This document shows, one piece after another, positions 28,943 to 39,651 of a DNA stretch of 64,000 nucleotides. Source of the stretch: Porphyridium purpureum (lineage: Eukaryota > Rhodophyta > Bangiophyceae > Porphyridiales > Porphyridiaceae); assembly GCA_008690995.1 (NCBI GenBank), contig VRMN01000001.1, positions 3,782,001-3,846,000 of the forward strand, in the 5' to 3' direction. The notes beneath the pieces were generated by a model that saw nothing but the letters and a program-made list of their open reading frames with translations, had not been told where the DNA came from and made no database searches. Each line of letters opens with the position of its first letter. Position 1 is the first letter of the stretch. Position numbers and translations under genes: made by a program.

Positions 28943-31900
28943 TCAGGCTGAAAACTGATGCTCGGTTACATAAGTGTTGTAGATTTCCTGGAATGCGGTG
29001 CGAGAAGCCGGCGGGATGCTGGCCTGCATGGCCTTGATGTCGTGCTCTGAGCTTGCTCCCAGTAAGACGTATATCAGCGATTCTACCTCAATTTGCGCAA
29101 GCTTGACGAGAAGGACGCGCTTCTTGTGAACAACGCGCCCCGCGAGCAGGTGCAAAAGGTCGGCAATCAATTGCGGGAGAAAACGACTCAGACTCTTGAA
29201 CAACTTGACGCTGTGCTTGTTGCTGCACACGACGTCCATCAGCGCCTGTACGTGGTGCAAATGACCCGAGGAGCGCAGCGCGGAGGCATGCTCACTAAAG
29301 AGGCCGCTTGTGAGCAGGACGCGCAGGACTTGGACTAGACTGGGCACAAGCGGAGCGCACAAGTCGCCTCGATGTCGAATCAGCGCCGTCAGAGCATCAC
29401 AATAGGCGAAGAATACGCTTTGAGCCGAGATACTGCCTTGTGCATCTGTATCCTGGCTGTCAAGCACTCTCGGACAGATATGCACAAGGTTAGCAATAAG
29501 TGATTGGGCGCCCGTCCAATCTAACGCAAAGCGCTCCTTTTGTTCCAAAACCTGTTTCAGCAGGCTCAGACCAGTACTTAAGAGCCGATCGCAGCAAACC
29601 CACTCTTCACTGGGCACAAGGTCCTTTCCGTAACCGCCACTGCGGTAAGTGTCAACGCGCACATTGCGCGCATTCCATCTCTGAGTGTTGGAAAAGTCTG
29701 CCGCGTGTTCAATCAGCTCGCACACAAGACTGCACGCCAGAATCGGGAACTGATGAATGTGCCCAGTGCGGAAGGCACTCGCCAGTAGGCGCGCACTGGC
29801 TAAAAGTGAGGTTACATTTGCCATGGCTTGAAAGGACACAGCGCCATCCTCGCCACACAGACCTGTGCGCATGAGCTGGCGTGCCAAGTTGATTGAAAAC
29901 AACAGCCGTTCACGATCTGCATTGCGATGAAAATTGTCAAGGTGGCGCGCTGCAAAGTCCTGCGCGATTGTCGAGACACCATGATACTCGCAGGCATACA
30001 CAAGTAGAACCTCGCCCAAATCACCTCTACTTGGCTTTAGCAGTGGATCTACAACTGACAGCAGCTCGACACACGTGTCCAACATGACAACAAGCTCGTC
30101 GGGTTTGTAGCTGTAGATACTTTCGGCTCGGCCACTAAAAACTTCGAGTAGAAACCCTTGGCTTAGCTTATGACCGAATTCGAGCACTTGTGAGCACCGC
30201 TCCGCGAGCTCTACGGCGTGAAATCCGACGCATTTGTCACCACCCTTGGCAAGAACTGCAACCAATCTGCAGAGCGTCCACAAAAAGCCCACGTAAGTGA
30301 CCGTATCCGTTTTCTTGACATGCGCATGTTCAGAGCGAGCCTCTAAGCACTGCGCTTGGGATGTTTTGAATGACTCCAGGCACCGCAAAACCTCGGCCGC
30401 TAGCTTTGCAAAATCATGGTCTGCGCTCACCAGAATTGTATGGTCTTCGACTTTAGGCCAGCAGGCCAGCAGGCAGCTTGTTCGTAGCAAGAGTCCCACA
30501 TGACACTCTTTCTCATGCAAGTTGCGCACACACCAAAGACCTTCCCGGTCTCTGGGCCCCTTCGTAGCCGCCATCCAGATTTCACGCTTGTCGAATTCAG
30601 ACAAGCGGGAAAAGGCATCATACGCGGAGCGAAAAATGCGTAATCGCTGCTTGACGAGGACGGTGTTGTCCATGCTGTGTGACAATCCAACTTGGCAAAC
30701 GCTCTCATACCGCGTGGCGTCAGACTTGCTCCAGGCCTCGTTCGACGCCTTCCCTTTCCCATCTTTGTCTGCTGCCGTCTGATGGGCAAAGCAGTATTCG
30801 GTCAACATCAAGATCGATGTATACAGAAGACAGACATCCGATCGCTCTGTGATCGATTCCTGATCCTCACCCAAAGAGACCTTTGCAGCATCTGCACCTC
30901 CAATGGCTGACCGGAAAAGCGCATATACGCGAATGACAGGCAAGTAATCCTTAGGTAGCGCAATGATACAAGCCATCAGAAAGCATAAGCGCCGCACGTT
31001 TCGGTTCGCGAGCCGATCTTTCAGTAGGAGTCGCTCCTCCTCTAAAAGTTCCTCGAGTGCCTTGTCCACATTTTGCCTGAACCACTTGCTGTCTCGCACA
31101 GATGGCATGCTCAACCATCGAGGCGCGAGGTCTGCAGGCCCCTGGCTGGTAGCATGCTCTGAAGACATGTACGTGTCGTTGAGCAAGCCCTTCAACAGAG
31201 CAGCTGCAGCGGCTTCCGCGTATGGAATTTCCAGACACTCTATAGACTCAATCGTCCACAACGCTTGAAACTGAAACATGTATCGCCACACGAAGACAAA
31301 TGGGCTTTCAATCTTAACCATTTGCAGCATCTCAGCGCTGAGACATGTACTCTTTGTAAGCATGGCTGATGCGAATTTCATCAGCTTATTCACCTTTTCT
31401 CTTTTCATGTAGATCTGTCCCTCTTCCGACGCGACGGACAATGAACGAACCATGCGCTGGATCGTAAATGCACTCAACGCATTCATCGGCGGTGACCAGC
31501 ACAATCTCAATGCCAATGGGAGATTACCACTTTTGTGCGTTTTCCTCATTCTCGAGAAGAATGACAAAACGCGTTTGCGCATTGTCAGTGCTAATGACTC
31601 CCGCATAAGTTCTGTGCACCGCGCAGTGCCTATCATAAACGCAGCAAGGACCGACGCATTTGCCATTTCAGCTTCGCTGTCGACCTGATCAAAGAACAAT
31701 GTTTCAAGGAATGGCTCCGCAACGGACAGGAAGCGCTCTGAGTCCATGGCAGCAGAACTCGTCGAAACGGAAAGCATCAAGGTGATGCCCAGGATTGCAG
31801 CATGGGATGTTCGCATTGACGATTTCGAATCGACAAATTTCGCACGGAACGCGCCGCAGCATTGTGCCAGCATCGAGATCGATGTGCTCAAACCCAGGTG

Positions 31901-34096
31901 ACTCACAAGGCATGGCACAATAGCGACAAGACGAGGCTCAAACAGGGTGTGGCGAGCAACCACTTTCGCAGAGTCATGGTCATGTGTATCGCTCTTATGG
32001 TCGTTGCAGAGAGAATTCAAGTCCATTAGGGCAAGAAACAACGAATCTATAAGTCGGGCACGGAAGCATTGAGCAACAATAGCCTCGCGAACCGTTTGGT
32101 CAGTGCCATAGAGCATCACGATTTCAACAACGCGAGCCAGGCAGCCTTCAAAGACATCAAAGAATCCGAGTACCAGTGCTCGAAAAAAGAGCTCGACCGG
32201 CGCAGACATAGACTCGCAAAGATTGACATGCAAGCACGTTTCCTGCGTGATTTCCGTCAACGTCTCTTTGATGCCAATACCAAGCTGCGCGTCAACAGTA
32301 GAAACGTACACTTTTCCGTGATCTTCAGCTGTACAGGAACGAAGCAAGCATGCAAGTTGCTCGAATGTCGCGTCGACGAGTTCCACGCGTTTTGGGTCGC
32401 GCAGGAGCTCTTTTTTATCCTGCCTTGACGAGGTCAGCACTTCACCCAGAGACGATTTTAAATGGTGCAGCTGCGCCACAAAGAACAACATGGGATACAC
32501 GATCCGCTTCGACACTTTAAGATGGAATCGACTCGTGGCCGCTGAAGTCGGCGGCTGGAGTGTTTCATCGTCAGCCATATCTTTTGGATCATCACGACTG
32601 CCATCTTGACTGCCATCTTGACTGCCATCTTGACTGCCATCTTGACTGCCATCTTCCTCATCTTTGCCGGTACCATTGTCGTTTTCATCCTCTTGAGATG
32701 CTCTTCCATTATTTGTGGAAATAGTAAAGCGGGCGTTCTCCGTCAGTCTTCGGCATGAATGGCTGAAAATGCGTATGATTTGTGCATGACTGGAAACACA
32801 CTTGTACGTTGCCGGTTCGGTGATTCGAGGCGCAAATGCCGCACCCTGCGAAGCCTCTTGTAGCATCGCTGATTTCTGGCCTCCGACCTGTCCAAGTTGG
32901 CTCAGCAGTCGAAGCAGCGTATCGCGCACCTCACTTTGAAATTTGGGCTTCGTAGAAACCACATTTTCAAGTTGTGATAGGGGAAAGAGAGAAGCAACCG
33001 ATGCGCTCTGCAAAGCACGGCTGAGCTCGCCGGCACCCACTGACGTGAAGGAAGCAATTGACAACTTGGATGGCGACGCGCCTATGTGAGCCGATACAGC
33101 CGGGTTGATGTTTCCGCCCACACCTAAACCTGCCTCGCGCAGAATAAGATAGAACGGTAGGATGTGTGAGCAAAACAGATCAAATACCCGCCGCGTGCTA
33201 TTAACGAGCTTTGAAGCGCTCTCAAATGACTGCACAAGTGTCGCGGCGACGCCAAGCAGTAGGCCTATCGCAGCGCTCGAACCCCCTGTGCAATTTGCGG
33301 CCTGCTCGTCGAAACTACAAATGATCAAATGCTCAAAGACAATTTGCAGCAAATTTGCCAGCGACAATAGCGACGGCTCGAAAAAGAGAGAAGCTCTCGA
33401 TCGTCCGTCCCACCCTGCTCTCCCCACATTCCCGTCGTCTGCTAGGGTGTCAAAAATTCGTCGCAGGACGCGCAGCACTGAAATCGAGAGCCTTTCTCCA
33501 CCCTCCCGCCACAGTAGCGCTGCATCTTGATAGCTGGACGGCGTCAGCAGTGCGGCAAAGTCATCCGCCAGACTGCCTGGGAGTTCCAAAATACTCTGCC
33601 TGGAACCGGCATCTCCGGAGTTCGAGGAATGGGTCTGAAGGATCATGTCCAAAAGCTCGACGTACTCGCCAACAATCACGCGCCTTTGCGCGATGATATC
33701 CGGCGGATCGCTGTCTGTTTGAAAGTGGCGGTCTGCCTTGCGCAAAGCGTACAATGTGTGCGCAGTTACCATTTCGCGCTTGACATGCATCGGAAGCGGC
33801 AGTGCCTGCGCATGGCGGAGCAGCTCATCCTTTTCATCAGCAGCTTTTCCATCACTCTGACCAGGCTCGCACCTTTCAATTCGTGAGAGCTCTGAATCTT
33901 CGTGCCTCCGCTTGCGGCGAGTAGCGAATGTGTGCCCGTGGTCACCCGCGACACGGTTCGCGGTGCTGCGCCACAGCGCCCTCGCAACAAGAATCCTTGA
34001 AGCCGGCTCGTACGCAGCCGTGCTCAGCGCGCGTGCAGCTTCTTGGCAAGAGCCGAGCGCTCGCTTTGCGGCGTTCGTGATCTCCTCATCGTCCAT
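28943..34096 (-). CDS. URB2: URB2/Npa2-type ribosome biogenesis protein
   Basis: A 1717-residue helical-repeat protein. The family-defining C-terminus is present: a leucine-rich helix (KLFKSLSRFLPQLIADLLHLL), then VESLIYVLLGASSEHDIKAM and SIPPASRTAFQEIYNTY, matching the Urb2/Npa2 C-terminal domain. URB2 acts in the nucleolus in early 60S (27S pre-rRNA) processing with URB1 and partners. The remainder is weakly conserved alpha-helical sequence, interrupted near residues 480-510 by an acidic insert containing DGSQ repeats. The length is near the animal form (~1500). I chose the ATG at 34096 because the longer frame starts at TTG. SYF1 lies immediately upstream on the same strand, its stop 118 bp away. 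Confidence 0.72.
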   Translation of the reverse strand: MDDEEITNAAKRALGSCQEAARALSTAAYEPASRILVARALWRSTANRVAGDHGHTFATRRKRRHEDSELSRIERCEPGQSDGKAADEKDELLRHAQALPLPMHVKREMVTAHTLYALRKADRHFQTDSDPPDIIAQRRVIVGEYVELLDMILQTHSSNSGDAGSRQSILELPGSLADDFAALLTPSSYQDAALLWREGGERLSISVLRVLRRIFDTLADDGNVGRAGWDGRSRASLFFEPSLLSLANLLQIVFEHLIICSFDEQAANCTGGSSAAIGLLLGVAATLVQSFESASKLVNSTRRVFDLFCSHILPFYLILREAGLGVGGNINPAVSAHIGASPSKLSIASFTSVGAGELSRALQSASVASLFPLSQLENVVSTKPKFQSEVRDTLLRLLSQLGQVGGQKSAMLQEASQGAAFAPRITEPATYKCVSSHAQIIRIFSHSCRRLTENARFTISTNNGRASQEDENDNGTGKDEEDGSQDGSQDGSQDGSQDGSRDDPKDMADDETLQPPTSAATSRFHLKVSKRIVYPMLFFVAQLHHLKSSLGEVLTSSRQDKKELLRDPKRVELVDATFEQLACLLRSCTAEDHGKVYVSTVDAQLGIGIKETLTEITQETCLHVNLCESMSAPVELFFRALVLGFFDVFEGCLARVVEIVMLYGTDQTVREAIVAQCFRARLIDSLFLALMDLNSLCNDHKSDTHDHDSAKVVARHTLFEPRLVAIVPCLVSHLGLSTSISMLAQCCGAFRAKFVDSKSSMRTSHAAILGITLMLSVSTSSAAMDSERFLSVAEPFLETLFFDQVDSEAEMANASVLAAFMIGTARCTELMRESLALTMRKRVLSFFSRMRKTHKSGNLPLALRLCWSPPMNALSAFTIQRMVRSLSVASEEGQIYMKREKVNKLMKFASAMLTKSTCLSAEMLQMVKIESPFVFVWRYMFQFQALWTIESIECLEIPYAEAAAAALLKGLLNDTYMSSEHATSQGPADLAPRWLSMPSVRDSKWFRQNVDKALEELLEEERLLLKDRLANRNVRRLCFLMACIIALPKDYLPVIRVYALFRSAIGGADAAKVSLGEDQESITERSDVCLLYTSILMLTEYCFAHQTAADKDGKGKASNEAWSKSDATRYESVCQVGLSHSMDNTVLVKQRLRIFRSAYDAFSRLSEFDKREIWMAATKGPRDREGLWCVRNLHEKECHVGLLLRTSCLLACWPKVEDHTILVSADHDFAKLAAEVLRCLESFKTSQAQCLEARSEHAHVKKTDTVTYVGFLWTLCRLVAVLAKGGDKCVGFHAVELAERCSQVLEFGHKLSQGFLLEVFSGRAESIYSYKPDELVVMLDTCVELLSVVDPLLKPSRGDLGEVLLVYACEYHGVSTIAQDFAARHLDNFHRNADRERLLFSINLARQLMRTGLCGEDGAVSFQAMANVTSLLASARLLASAFRTGHIHQFPILACSLVCELIEHAADFSNTQRWNARNVRVDTYRSGGYGKDLVPSEEWVCCDRLLSTGLSLLKQVLEQKERFALDWTGAQSLIANLVHICPRVLDSQDTDAQGSISAQSVFFAYCDALTALIRHRGDLCAPLVPSLVQVLRVLLTSGLFSEHASALRSSGHLHHVQALMDVVCSNKHSVKLFKSLSRFLPQLIADLLHLLAGRVVHKKRVLLVKLAQIEVESLIYVLLGASSEHDIKAMQASIPPASRTAFQEIYNTYVTEHQFSA
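32597..32656 (-). repeat. 12-bp coding repeat (QDGS)
   Basis: About five copies of atcttgactgcc encode repeated Gln-Asp-Gly-Ser in the acidic insert of the URB2-like protein. Confidence 0.9.
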
Positions 34097-34214
34097 CGAA
34101 GGATCTTTGCACGACGCCCGCCGGGAGCTAATCGAGTGCAGCTTGCCCAAAAGAGGAAGACCCGCATCCCTCGCATTACATTTACGTATTTAATGTATAT
34201 TCAAATAAATGACA

Positions 34215-36821
34215 TTACAAAGGAATGTCACTCGCACGGCGAAGGTTGGAGCCCAGAGCCAAGTAGGCCTGCGAAAAGTGCGCTGCGACCGCGCGCTTGA
34301 TGCGCATCATCTCGCGGAAGGACTGTTGAGAACCTCGGCGCGCTTCAAACGCACGCCATGAAGCCCAGAACTCATTCGTGATCGAAGAGGATGCAGCAGT
34401 GGTTGGATTGGCGACCTGCGAGCCATGTCGGAAAATGCGCCGGGCTCGCTCGTATTCGCCCAGAGCTTCCTCGACACCCGCAAAACTCAGTACAAACTCG
34501 AGCAGGTCTTCATCTTTGCGAATGTACGCCAGGGCCGATTCAAATACTTCGCGCGCGTCTTCAAGCCCAAACAGCTCTATAGCCCGCACGGCGCGCAGCT
34601 TGAATGCGATGGCCAGGTGCGTAGGGGAGGACTTGACGTGCTCACAGAGCCGCGCATACACGCGCATTGCACGACCTGCGGTGCCGTATTGTTCTTCCAT
34701 GTCCGCATACAGAAGAAAAATCATCTGCGCTGAGTCCAGGTCACTGCCAGATCCAGAGCCAACGTCAGAGCTCAGGTCGGGTGACGAGGAGCACAAAAAG
34801 GACGAAATGCACGACTCGAACAAATCTCGCGCGCGCTCAAGCTTGGAGGAGCGAAATCGAGCCACAAAGTCTGTCAAATAACGAATCCAAATGGGCACGG
34901 CAGACGCATACGGAAATATCGGTACGCATTTCTCAAAAAGCCGAAATGAAGCTTCAAAAAAATAGTTCTGCTGCAGAAAGGTGCCTGCACGGAGGACCAT
35001 GTCGACGTTGACCACTTTTTTTTCCACGGCTTCGGTGTATGCAGCGAGGCAAGCATCCACATTGTCGGCAAGACTTTCCTCTAAATCAAATCGCAAATTC
35101 CAGAGCCGCGGTGCACGCCAGTAGCGCGCAGATGCCGTCCGTTCCGAAGCAGAACTATTCTGAATTCCTTTGTGTGCTTCCTCGACTCCGACGCCCAAAC
35201 CATCGGCCGTAGCTTGTGCAGCGTTTGCTAAAAGCAATGGCATTTTCTCCGTCCTGGTTCGGTCGTTTTCCGGCGTCGGCTCACACGTGGCGCGCCGTGC
35301 GAGCTCCAGTGCGCGCTGGGACTCTCCCTGTCGGAGCTCGTATTCTATGTACTCGCAAAATAAAGTGGTCACGTCGTCTGGGTATCGAAAATTAGACGGG
35401 CTGAGGACCGCGCGCTCAAACACCGCACGGCATGATTCCTGCTCACCGTGGAACTCGTACAGCCGTGCAAAGGCAAGCCACAACGTGTGAATACGTCCGT
35501 GCTCTGCACGCCAGGCATCCACCTTATGAAGAGCCTCTTCATAGGTGGCGATCGCCCTCGCAACGCCTTTCGCGTCGGGTGGCTCGGCCGCGGAAATATG
35601 CAAACGTGCACGCTTGTGCCATTCGTGCACACTGTAAGGATGACGACGCAAATTCAAGGCAGACAACATGAATGGTCGTTGCTGAACCATATCCTTTAGC
35701 CGGTCGGTATGGATTTCAATTTGCGTTTCAAAAGCCTCTTGCACCAATGGCGAGTGTCTGTCAGTACCTGCGTTGTCTGCGATCATCGAGTCCAGCTGGT
35801 CCAGCAGCAACGACACGAGGGATTCCTCTAGGCTGGCGGCCGCGTCATAAATGGTTGCGAATTCGCGCACTGTTTGCACTTTCTCCAATGACTCTTCGAA
35901 GACGCTCCGCGCTGCTTCAAAGTCGCCTCGTAGGGAGTGATACTCTGCAAGGAGCAGCCACAGCTCGGCCGAGTCCTGCTGGGCCTGCCCTTCTTCATCG
36001 TCTTTCACGTTTCCCTGCGCCCGACTCTGTAGAGCGCCACGAATGAGTGCGTCAAAATTGACCTGCGCAAGCTGGAGCGCATTCTCGACGCACATCTGGG
36101 TCAGCTCAGACCAAAGAGCGTCCTTTTGTGCGCGCACATCTCGATCCGCTTCACCTGATGATGCTAACGTCTGCATGAGCTGCAAAGCCGTTGTGGCTGC
36201 TACATCGTACATCTCTGCACTAACACAGGCACGGAAAAGGAGGAAAGCACCCTCACGCGGTTCCACCATGGCATACCGTTCCAGGATCTGTACAGGCACG
36301 GTTCCTGCTGCTTCGTGAGCCGCGACATTGAGCAGAAAAGGCCAGATGTGGAAGTGCTGGGTTAAGGGAAGGCTCTGAAGCGCGCGATCTGCTGTGTATC
36401 TCGTGGCCTCAGACAGAGAAAGAGACCGCCAAAGCAAGTCTAAATAGTCGACCCACACGCGTGGCATTCTCGACAGATACAGTAGCGCTCGCTCATACGC
36501 GGAGCGAAGCTTGCGCACTTTGAGCTCTTTTGAAATGTTCTCGTCGTGTCGTTCGTATAGGGCCCTCACAGAATCTATGTACATCATCCACAGCTTGTAA
36601 GAGCCAGGCAGCGCCCGTGTGGAGCGGCGCAACAGCTGCACTCGTTGCTGAAGAGAGCGCGTGCCTTGCTTTACCAGCTCGGCGTTCAAAGCGGCATACG
36701 CGAGCCACTCGCAAACATCGGTCCCTCCGCTCGCGGTCAGCCGCTCTTCATGCTCAAGCTCCAGTATTCCCAGTGAAGTACGGCTCCCTCCGCCAGGAGC
36801 GCCGCCGCCAAATGAGCTCAT
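34215..36821 (-). CDS. SYF1: SYF1/XAB2 pre-mRNA splicing factor (HAT repeats)
   Basis: An 868-residue HAT-repeat protein and a core member of the Prp19-associated (NTC) spliceosome complex. The diagnostic opening blocks are present: RRSTRALPGSYKLWMMYIDS, then YERALLYLSRMPRVWVDYLDL and DRALQSLPLTQHFHIWPF. More HAT units follow (KGVARAIATYEEALHKVDAW, RAVFERAVLSPSNF), ending in LYADMEEQYGTAGRAMRVYARL and a helical C-terminus. The size equals human XAB2 (855). The presence of a complete SYF1 fits the one spliced gene in this window: the alga retains a spliceosome despite few introns. The ATG at 36821 starts directly with a conserved-looking N-terminus. Confidence 0.9.
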   Translation of the reverse strand: MSSFGGGAPGGGSRTSLGILELEHEERLTASGGTDVCEWLAYAALNAELVKQGTRSLQQRVQLLRRSTRALPGSYKLWMMYIDSVRALYERHDENISKELKVRKLRSAYERALLYLSRMPRVWVDYLDLLWRSLSLSEATRYTADRALQSLPLTQHFHIWPFLLNVAAHEAAGTVPVQILERYAMVEPREGAFLLFRACVSAEMYDVAATTALQLMQTLASSGEADRDVRAQKDALWSELTQMCVENALQLAQVNFDALIRGALQSRAQGNVKDDEEGQAQQDSAELWLLLAEYHSLRGDFEAARSVFEESLEKVQTVREFATIYDAAASLEESLVSLLLDQLDSMIADNAGTDRHSPLVQEAFETQIEIHTDRLKDMVQQRPFMLSALNLRRHPYSVHEWHKRARLHISAAEPPDAKGVARAIATYEEALHKVDAWRAEHGRIHTLWLAFARLYEFHGEQESCRAVFERAVLSPSNFRYPDDVTTLFCEYIEYELRQGESQRALELARRATCEPTPENDRTRTEKMPLLLANAAQATADGLGVGVEEAHKGIQNSSASERTASARYWRAPRLWNLRFDLEESLADNVDACLAAYTEAVEKKVVNVDMVLRAGTFLQQNYFFEASFRLFEKCVPIFPYASAVPIWIRYLTDFVARFRSSKLERARDLFESCISSFLCSSSPDLSSDVGSGSGSDLDSAQMIFLLYADMEEQYGTAGRAMRVYARLCEHVKSSPTHLAIAFKLRAVRAIELFGLEDAREVFESALAYIRKDEDLLEFVLSFAGVEEALGEYERARRIFRHGSQVANPTTAASSSITNEFWASWRAFEARRGSQQSFREMMRIKRAVAAHFSQAYLALGSNLRRASDIPL

Positions 36822-37335
36822 GGTCGTTCCGTCTTCGCTTCATTCATGCCGAGACTCGTCGATAGCCCGATTGATACGACAGACGCCAGACGTCGATCTC
36901 CTCAATTGTTTGTCAGAGCCGCGGAGGTGGCCGAGCCTTTGAATGAATGTGTGGTTGAGTCGGTATCGGGCCCGCTTTGAGCCATTGCAGGCCGCTCGGA
37001 TCGTCGGCTGCAGGCGTTTCGCGCGATGCTGAAGACTGCTGCGAATGCGGCGCAGCCTGTCCTCGCGGACGAGTGGGAGCCCGAGAGTCACTGAGGTCAA
37101 CACGCGTGATACTGAGTACCGTGGGGGAAGGCGCTGAGTAAGGCACTGCACTTGTCGAGACGTGCGTCGAAACAGGTTGTGAACATGCTGAAATCACGGG
37201 GAATCGCTTGGGTGAAGGACGATGCACTGCGCGATCATGATCTGGCAAAACGAGACGGTATATGGGCGAAAAGTGGCAATTCTGAAAATTCGTTTGGAGA
37301 TGAGTTCAAAGCTTTAGTGACTTGCTTCGGCTGTG
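36822..37335. promoter_or_regulatory. 0.5 kb spacer upstream of SYF1
   Basis: This lies between the SYF1 start and the glutathione-transferase stop, both minus. Overlapping short frames exist, but none has a domain. It should contain the SYF1 promoter and the 3' end of the transferase transcript. Confidence 0.4.
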
Positions 37336-38250
37336 CTAGCGCCTCGCCTTGTACCCGTACTTTTCCAGCACCTCTTCATTGCTGACGCGAATCGCCAAGT
37401 ATGCAGGTCGTGCAGAGTACGACACATCAAGCTGCTCCAGTCTGTGGCAGCGATCAAGCAACTTGTAACTCCGAAGCTCCGGCAGCGCCACAGCAAAGCG
37501 ATTGATGAGCGGAGCCATTGCACAGTCTGCGAGAGTGAAAAAATCTCCCATGCAGTACTTCCCGTCGTAGCTGTTAAGCTCGAGCAGCGCTTCGACATCC
37601 TCCAGCTGCTCGGAAATTTTGTCCTTGAGTTCCACATCGTTGCTCGGATTCTTGTTCACGATCAATGCATTACAGCGCGAGAGGAGAACGTCGATCTCCG
37701 AGAGAAGGTAACGCAGCTCTGCGCGCTCCAGCGGGTTGCCGTGACGAAGCATGAGGTCGGGAGCGGCAGGATCGGAGCCGAAGTCGTCCACAAACTCTGC
37801 CGTGATGGCGGAGCCGACAAGAAAGCGCGCAGAATCAGAGTCAGGCGATCCATTAGCGCCCAGAATACTGAGGGCTGGCACGGTGCCCAGCTTGGAGCGA
37901 TTGACCGGGATCGACTTGGCGATCGCGTCGACGAACCACGCCTGCTTCTCCTCCCCAAACACCGTCAGCCCGATCTGCTGCTTATCGTAGCTCACCTTTT
38001 TCTCCTCGAGCGCGAGCCACGTGCGAGCAGCGTATGGACACAGGCGATTATAGTACAACTTTACCGTCTGCGTCTGCACTTCGCGTGGCCCGAACACCTG
38101 AGCAGACACGCATCGCACCTGCGCAGTCCTCGTCAAGCGTACCTTCCTTCCCGGCGCCTCACGACAGACTCCACGAGCCGCCAGCGCCGCCGGCGCCGAT
38201 GTTCCAGTCCACGGAGAACCAGCCGCGCTGTTCACAAACGCGTCAGCCAT
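37336..38250 (-). CDS. glutathione S-transferase, omega/lambda-like, probable plastid targeting
   Basis: A 304-residue protein. After a ~60-residue basic, Ser/Ala/Arg-rich leader, the thioredoxin-fold half begins VKLYYNRLCPYAARTWLAL. The CPYA string is the active cysteine position of omega and lambda GSTs, enzymes favouring thiol transfer or dehydroascorbate reduction over conjugation. GTVPALSIL supplies the cis-proline used for glutathione binding. The helical half contains YCMGDFFTLADCAMAPLINRF, the N-capping box typical of the family. I chose the ATG at 38250; the frame extends another 119 codons upstream, but that part is unlike protein and overlaps the region facing SEC61-beta. Organelle targeting is inferred from the leader composition. 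Confidence 0.78.
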   Translation of the reverse strand: MADAFVNSAAGSPWTGTSAPAALAARGVCREAPGRKVRLTRTAQVRCVSAQVFGPREVQTQTVKLYYNRLCPYAARTWLALEEKKVSYDKQQIGLTVFGEEKQAWFVDAIAKSIPVNRSKLGTVPALSILGANGSPDSDSARFLVGSAITAEFVDDFGSDPAAPDLMLRHGNPLERAELRYLLSEIDVLLSRCNALIVNKNPSNDVELKDKISEQLEDVEALLELNSYDGKYCMGDFFTLADCAMAPLINRFAVALPELRSYKLLDRCHRLEQLDVSYSARPAYLAIRVSNEEVLEKYGYKARR

Positions 38251-38700
38251 CCTTCTTCGCAGCACACTCGCGCTCGTCCTACGAAGGGCCGCCACGCGTG
38301 AAAGGACACGTTGCTGTGAGCGAAGGAAGGAAGCGGACGACACGAGCGGAGCGCGTGCGTTGCGGGTGCGGGTGCGGGGGAAGAGAGGGAGCACGGGGTG
38401 ACGCAGATCGCGGTTTGCGTGCAGTTGGAGCTGCGCGGGACGGGCGAGGTTGAAGAGAGAGAAAGAGAGGGCGGTGAGTGTAGGGCTAACTGATAGGAAG
38501 GACAATGGTAGGTTGAGTTGTTTGGTGGAATGATGGATGGATGGATACATGAGGCGTGGAATGGAATGGGATCGAAGCTGACCGTGAATATCTTTGTGCT
38601 TTGTCATGACTTCTCGCGGGATCTGTGTCTGTGGGCTTCCGTGGCGGAATGCCTTTGGTGTCTTCGACTGGGTTTGTAGTCTCAGTCGCAGGCTTCCCAG
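38251..38700. promoter_or_regulatory. divergent promoter region, GST and SEC61-beta
   Basis: A 450 bp spacer between starts on opposite strands. It includes a GA-rich stretch (38380-38470) and ATGG-rich short repeats near 38530-38570. Confidence 0.4.
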
Positions 38701-38970
38701 ATGGTGACGCGGGGATCGAACGCGAATCCCGCGCCGTCCGCAGCAGGATTACGTAAGCGCGCACCCGCGGGTGCCTCTGCGCCGTCCAAGCCAGCGGCAC
38801 GTAGTCGCGCGGCTGCGCCGCCCCCGACGGCCGCGCAGGGCCTATTTTCGTTGCGCATGTACAATGACGAGGCGCCTGGCATCCGTGTCGGACCCACGAC
38901 GGTGCTTGTCACTTCGTTGGTTTACATTGCCATCGTCATCATGCTCCACATCTGGGCCAAGTTCAGGTAG
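38701..38970 (+). CDS. SEC61B: SEC61 translocon subunit beta
   Basis: An 89-residue tail-anchored protein. A disordered Ala/Pro/Arg-rich N-terminus is followed by the conserved GLFSLRMYNDEAPGIRVGP block and a single C-terminal transmembrane helix (TVLVTSLVYIAIVIMLHIW) ending AKFR. This is the standard layout of eukaryotic Sec61-beta, the small non-essential subunit of the ER protein-conducting channel. The length and the position of the anchor match the family. Only one ATG is plausible. Confidence 0.93.
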   Translation: MVTRGSNANPAPSAAGLRKRAPAGASAPSKPAARSRAAAPPPTAAQGLFSLRMYNDEAPGIRVGPTTVLVTSLVYIAIVIMLHIWAKFR

Positions 38971-39651
38971 AATGTCTGTGACATGAACGCTCCCATCTAC
39001 CCTGTTAGGAACCCGCGACGTTTGACGCCAGCTCGCGCGCTGATGGTAACAGGTAGTCAACACCCTAGTCGATACCAGTCAAAGACTCACCCATCATCCA
39101 CGCACAAATGCGTCTTGTTGCGTGGTGATTCAAAAACTCAGCGTCTTCTGCTCTTTCCCATCTTCTGCCGTTCCTCGCTTTAGTTGCCAGAGTCGCGTGT
39201 CACCAACAAGCGAAAACTCCGATCGTCCGTGGACAGCCCGGACACATCGAGCACGTGTCATATTCATCTAGCCAGCCAGCCAGTCAATCGCGCACAGTCG
39301 GCGGCTGTCTCACGCGCGCTGTCTGCCATCGCGCGCAGGTCAAAGCGCTACGACTCACACTTACTGATCGAGGACACGAATGAAAATCCTTTGGCGCCCT
39401 CTACGGACGACAAAGCTGGAGCTCTGGTGGTTGTGGCCGGTGTGAAGTGAAACAGCATATCCCGAACGAACCCCATCGCAAGCGCCTGCTTGCTGGGAAT
39501 CATCCGTGCGGCTGGCTGTCTCTAAGTCTGGTGGTTGCCTTGACCACACCAGGACGCGGGGCCACTCCTGGCAGGTCTGGCTCAGGAACGGCACGCAGTT
39601 CGCGGAAAGAATAGAGGCGTTTAGTTCCTGCAGCATAGCGCGGGCGCCGCC
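38971..39651. promoter_or_regulatory. 0.7 kb spacer
   Basis: This lies between SEC61-beta and the NT-C2 protein on the same strand. No coding frame with a domain is present. It probably holds the SEC61-beta 3' end and the NT-C2 gene promoter. Confidence 0.4.

Noticed and set aside
37336-38607. 423-residue version of the glutathione transferase
   Set aside because: The first 119 codons start at a non-ATG, are low in protein-like features and overlap the divergent promoter; the ATG at 38250 gives a normal transit peptide.
38705-38735. tRNA T-arm-like string (gggatcgaacgcgaatccc)
   Set aside because: It lies in the coding start of SEC61-beta, and no acceptor, D or anticodon stem fits around it.
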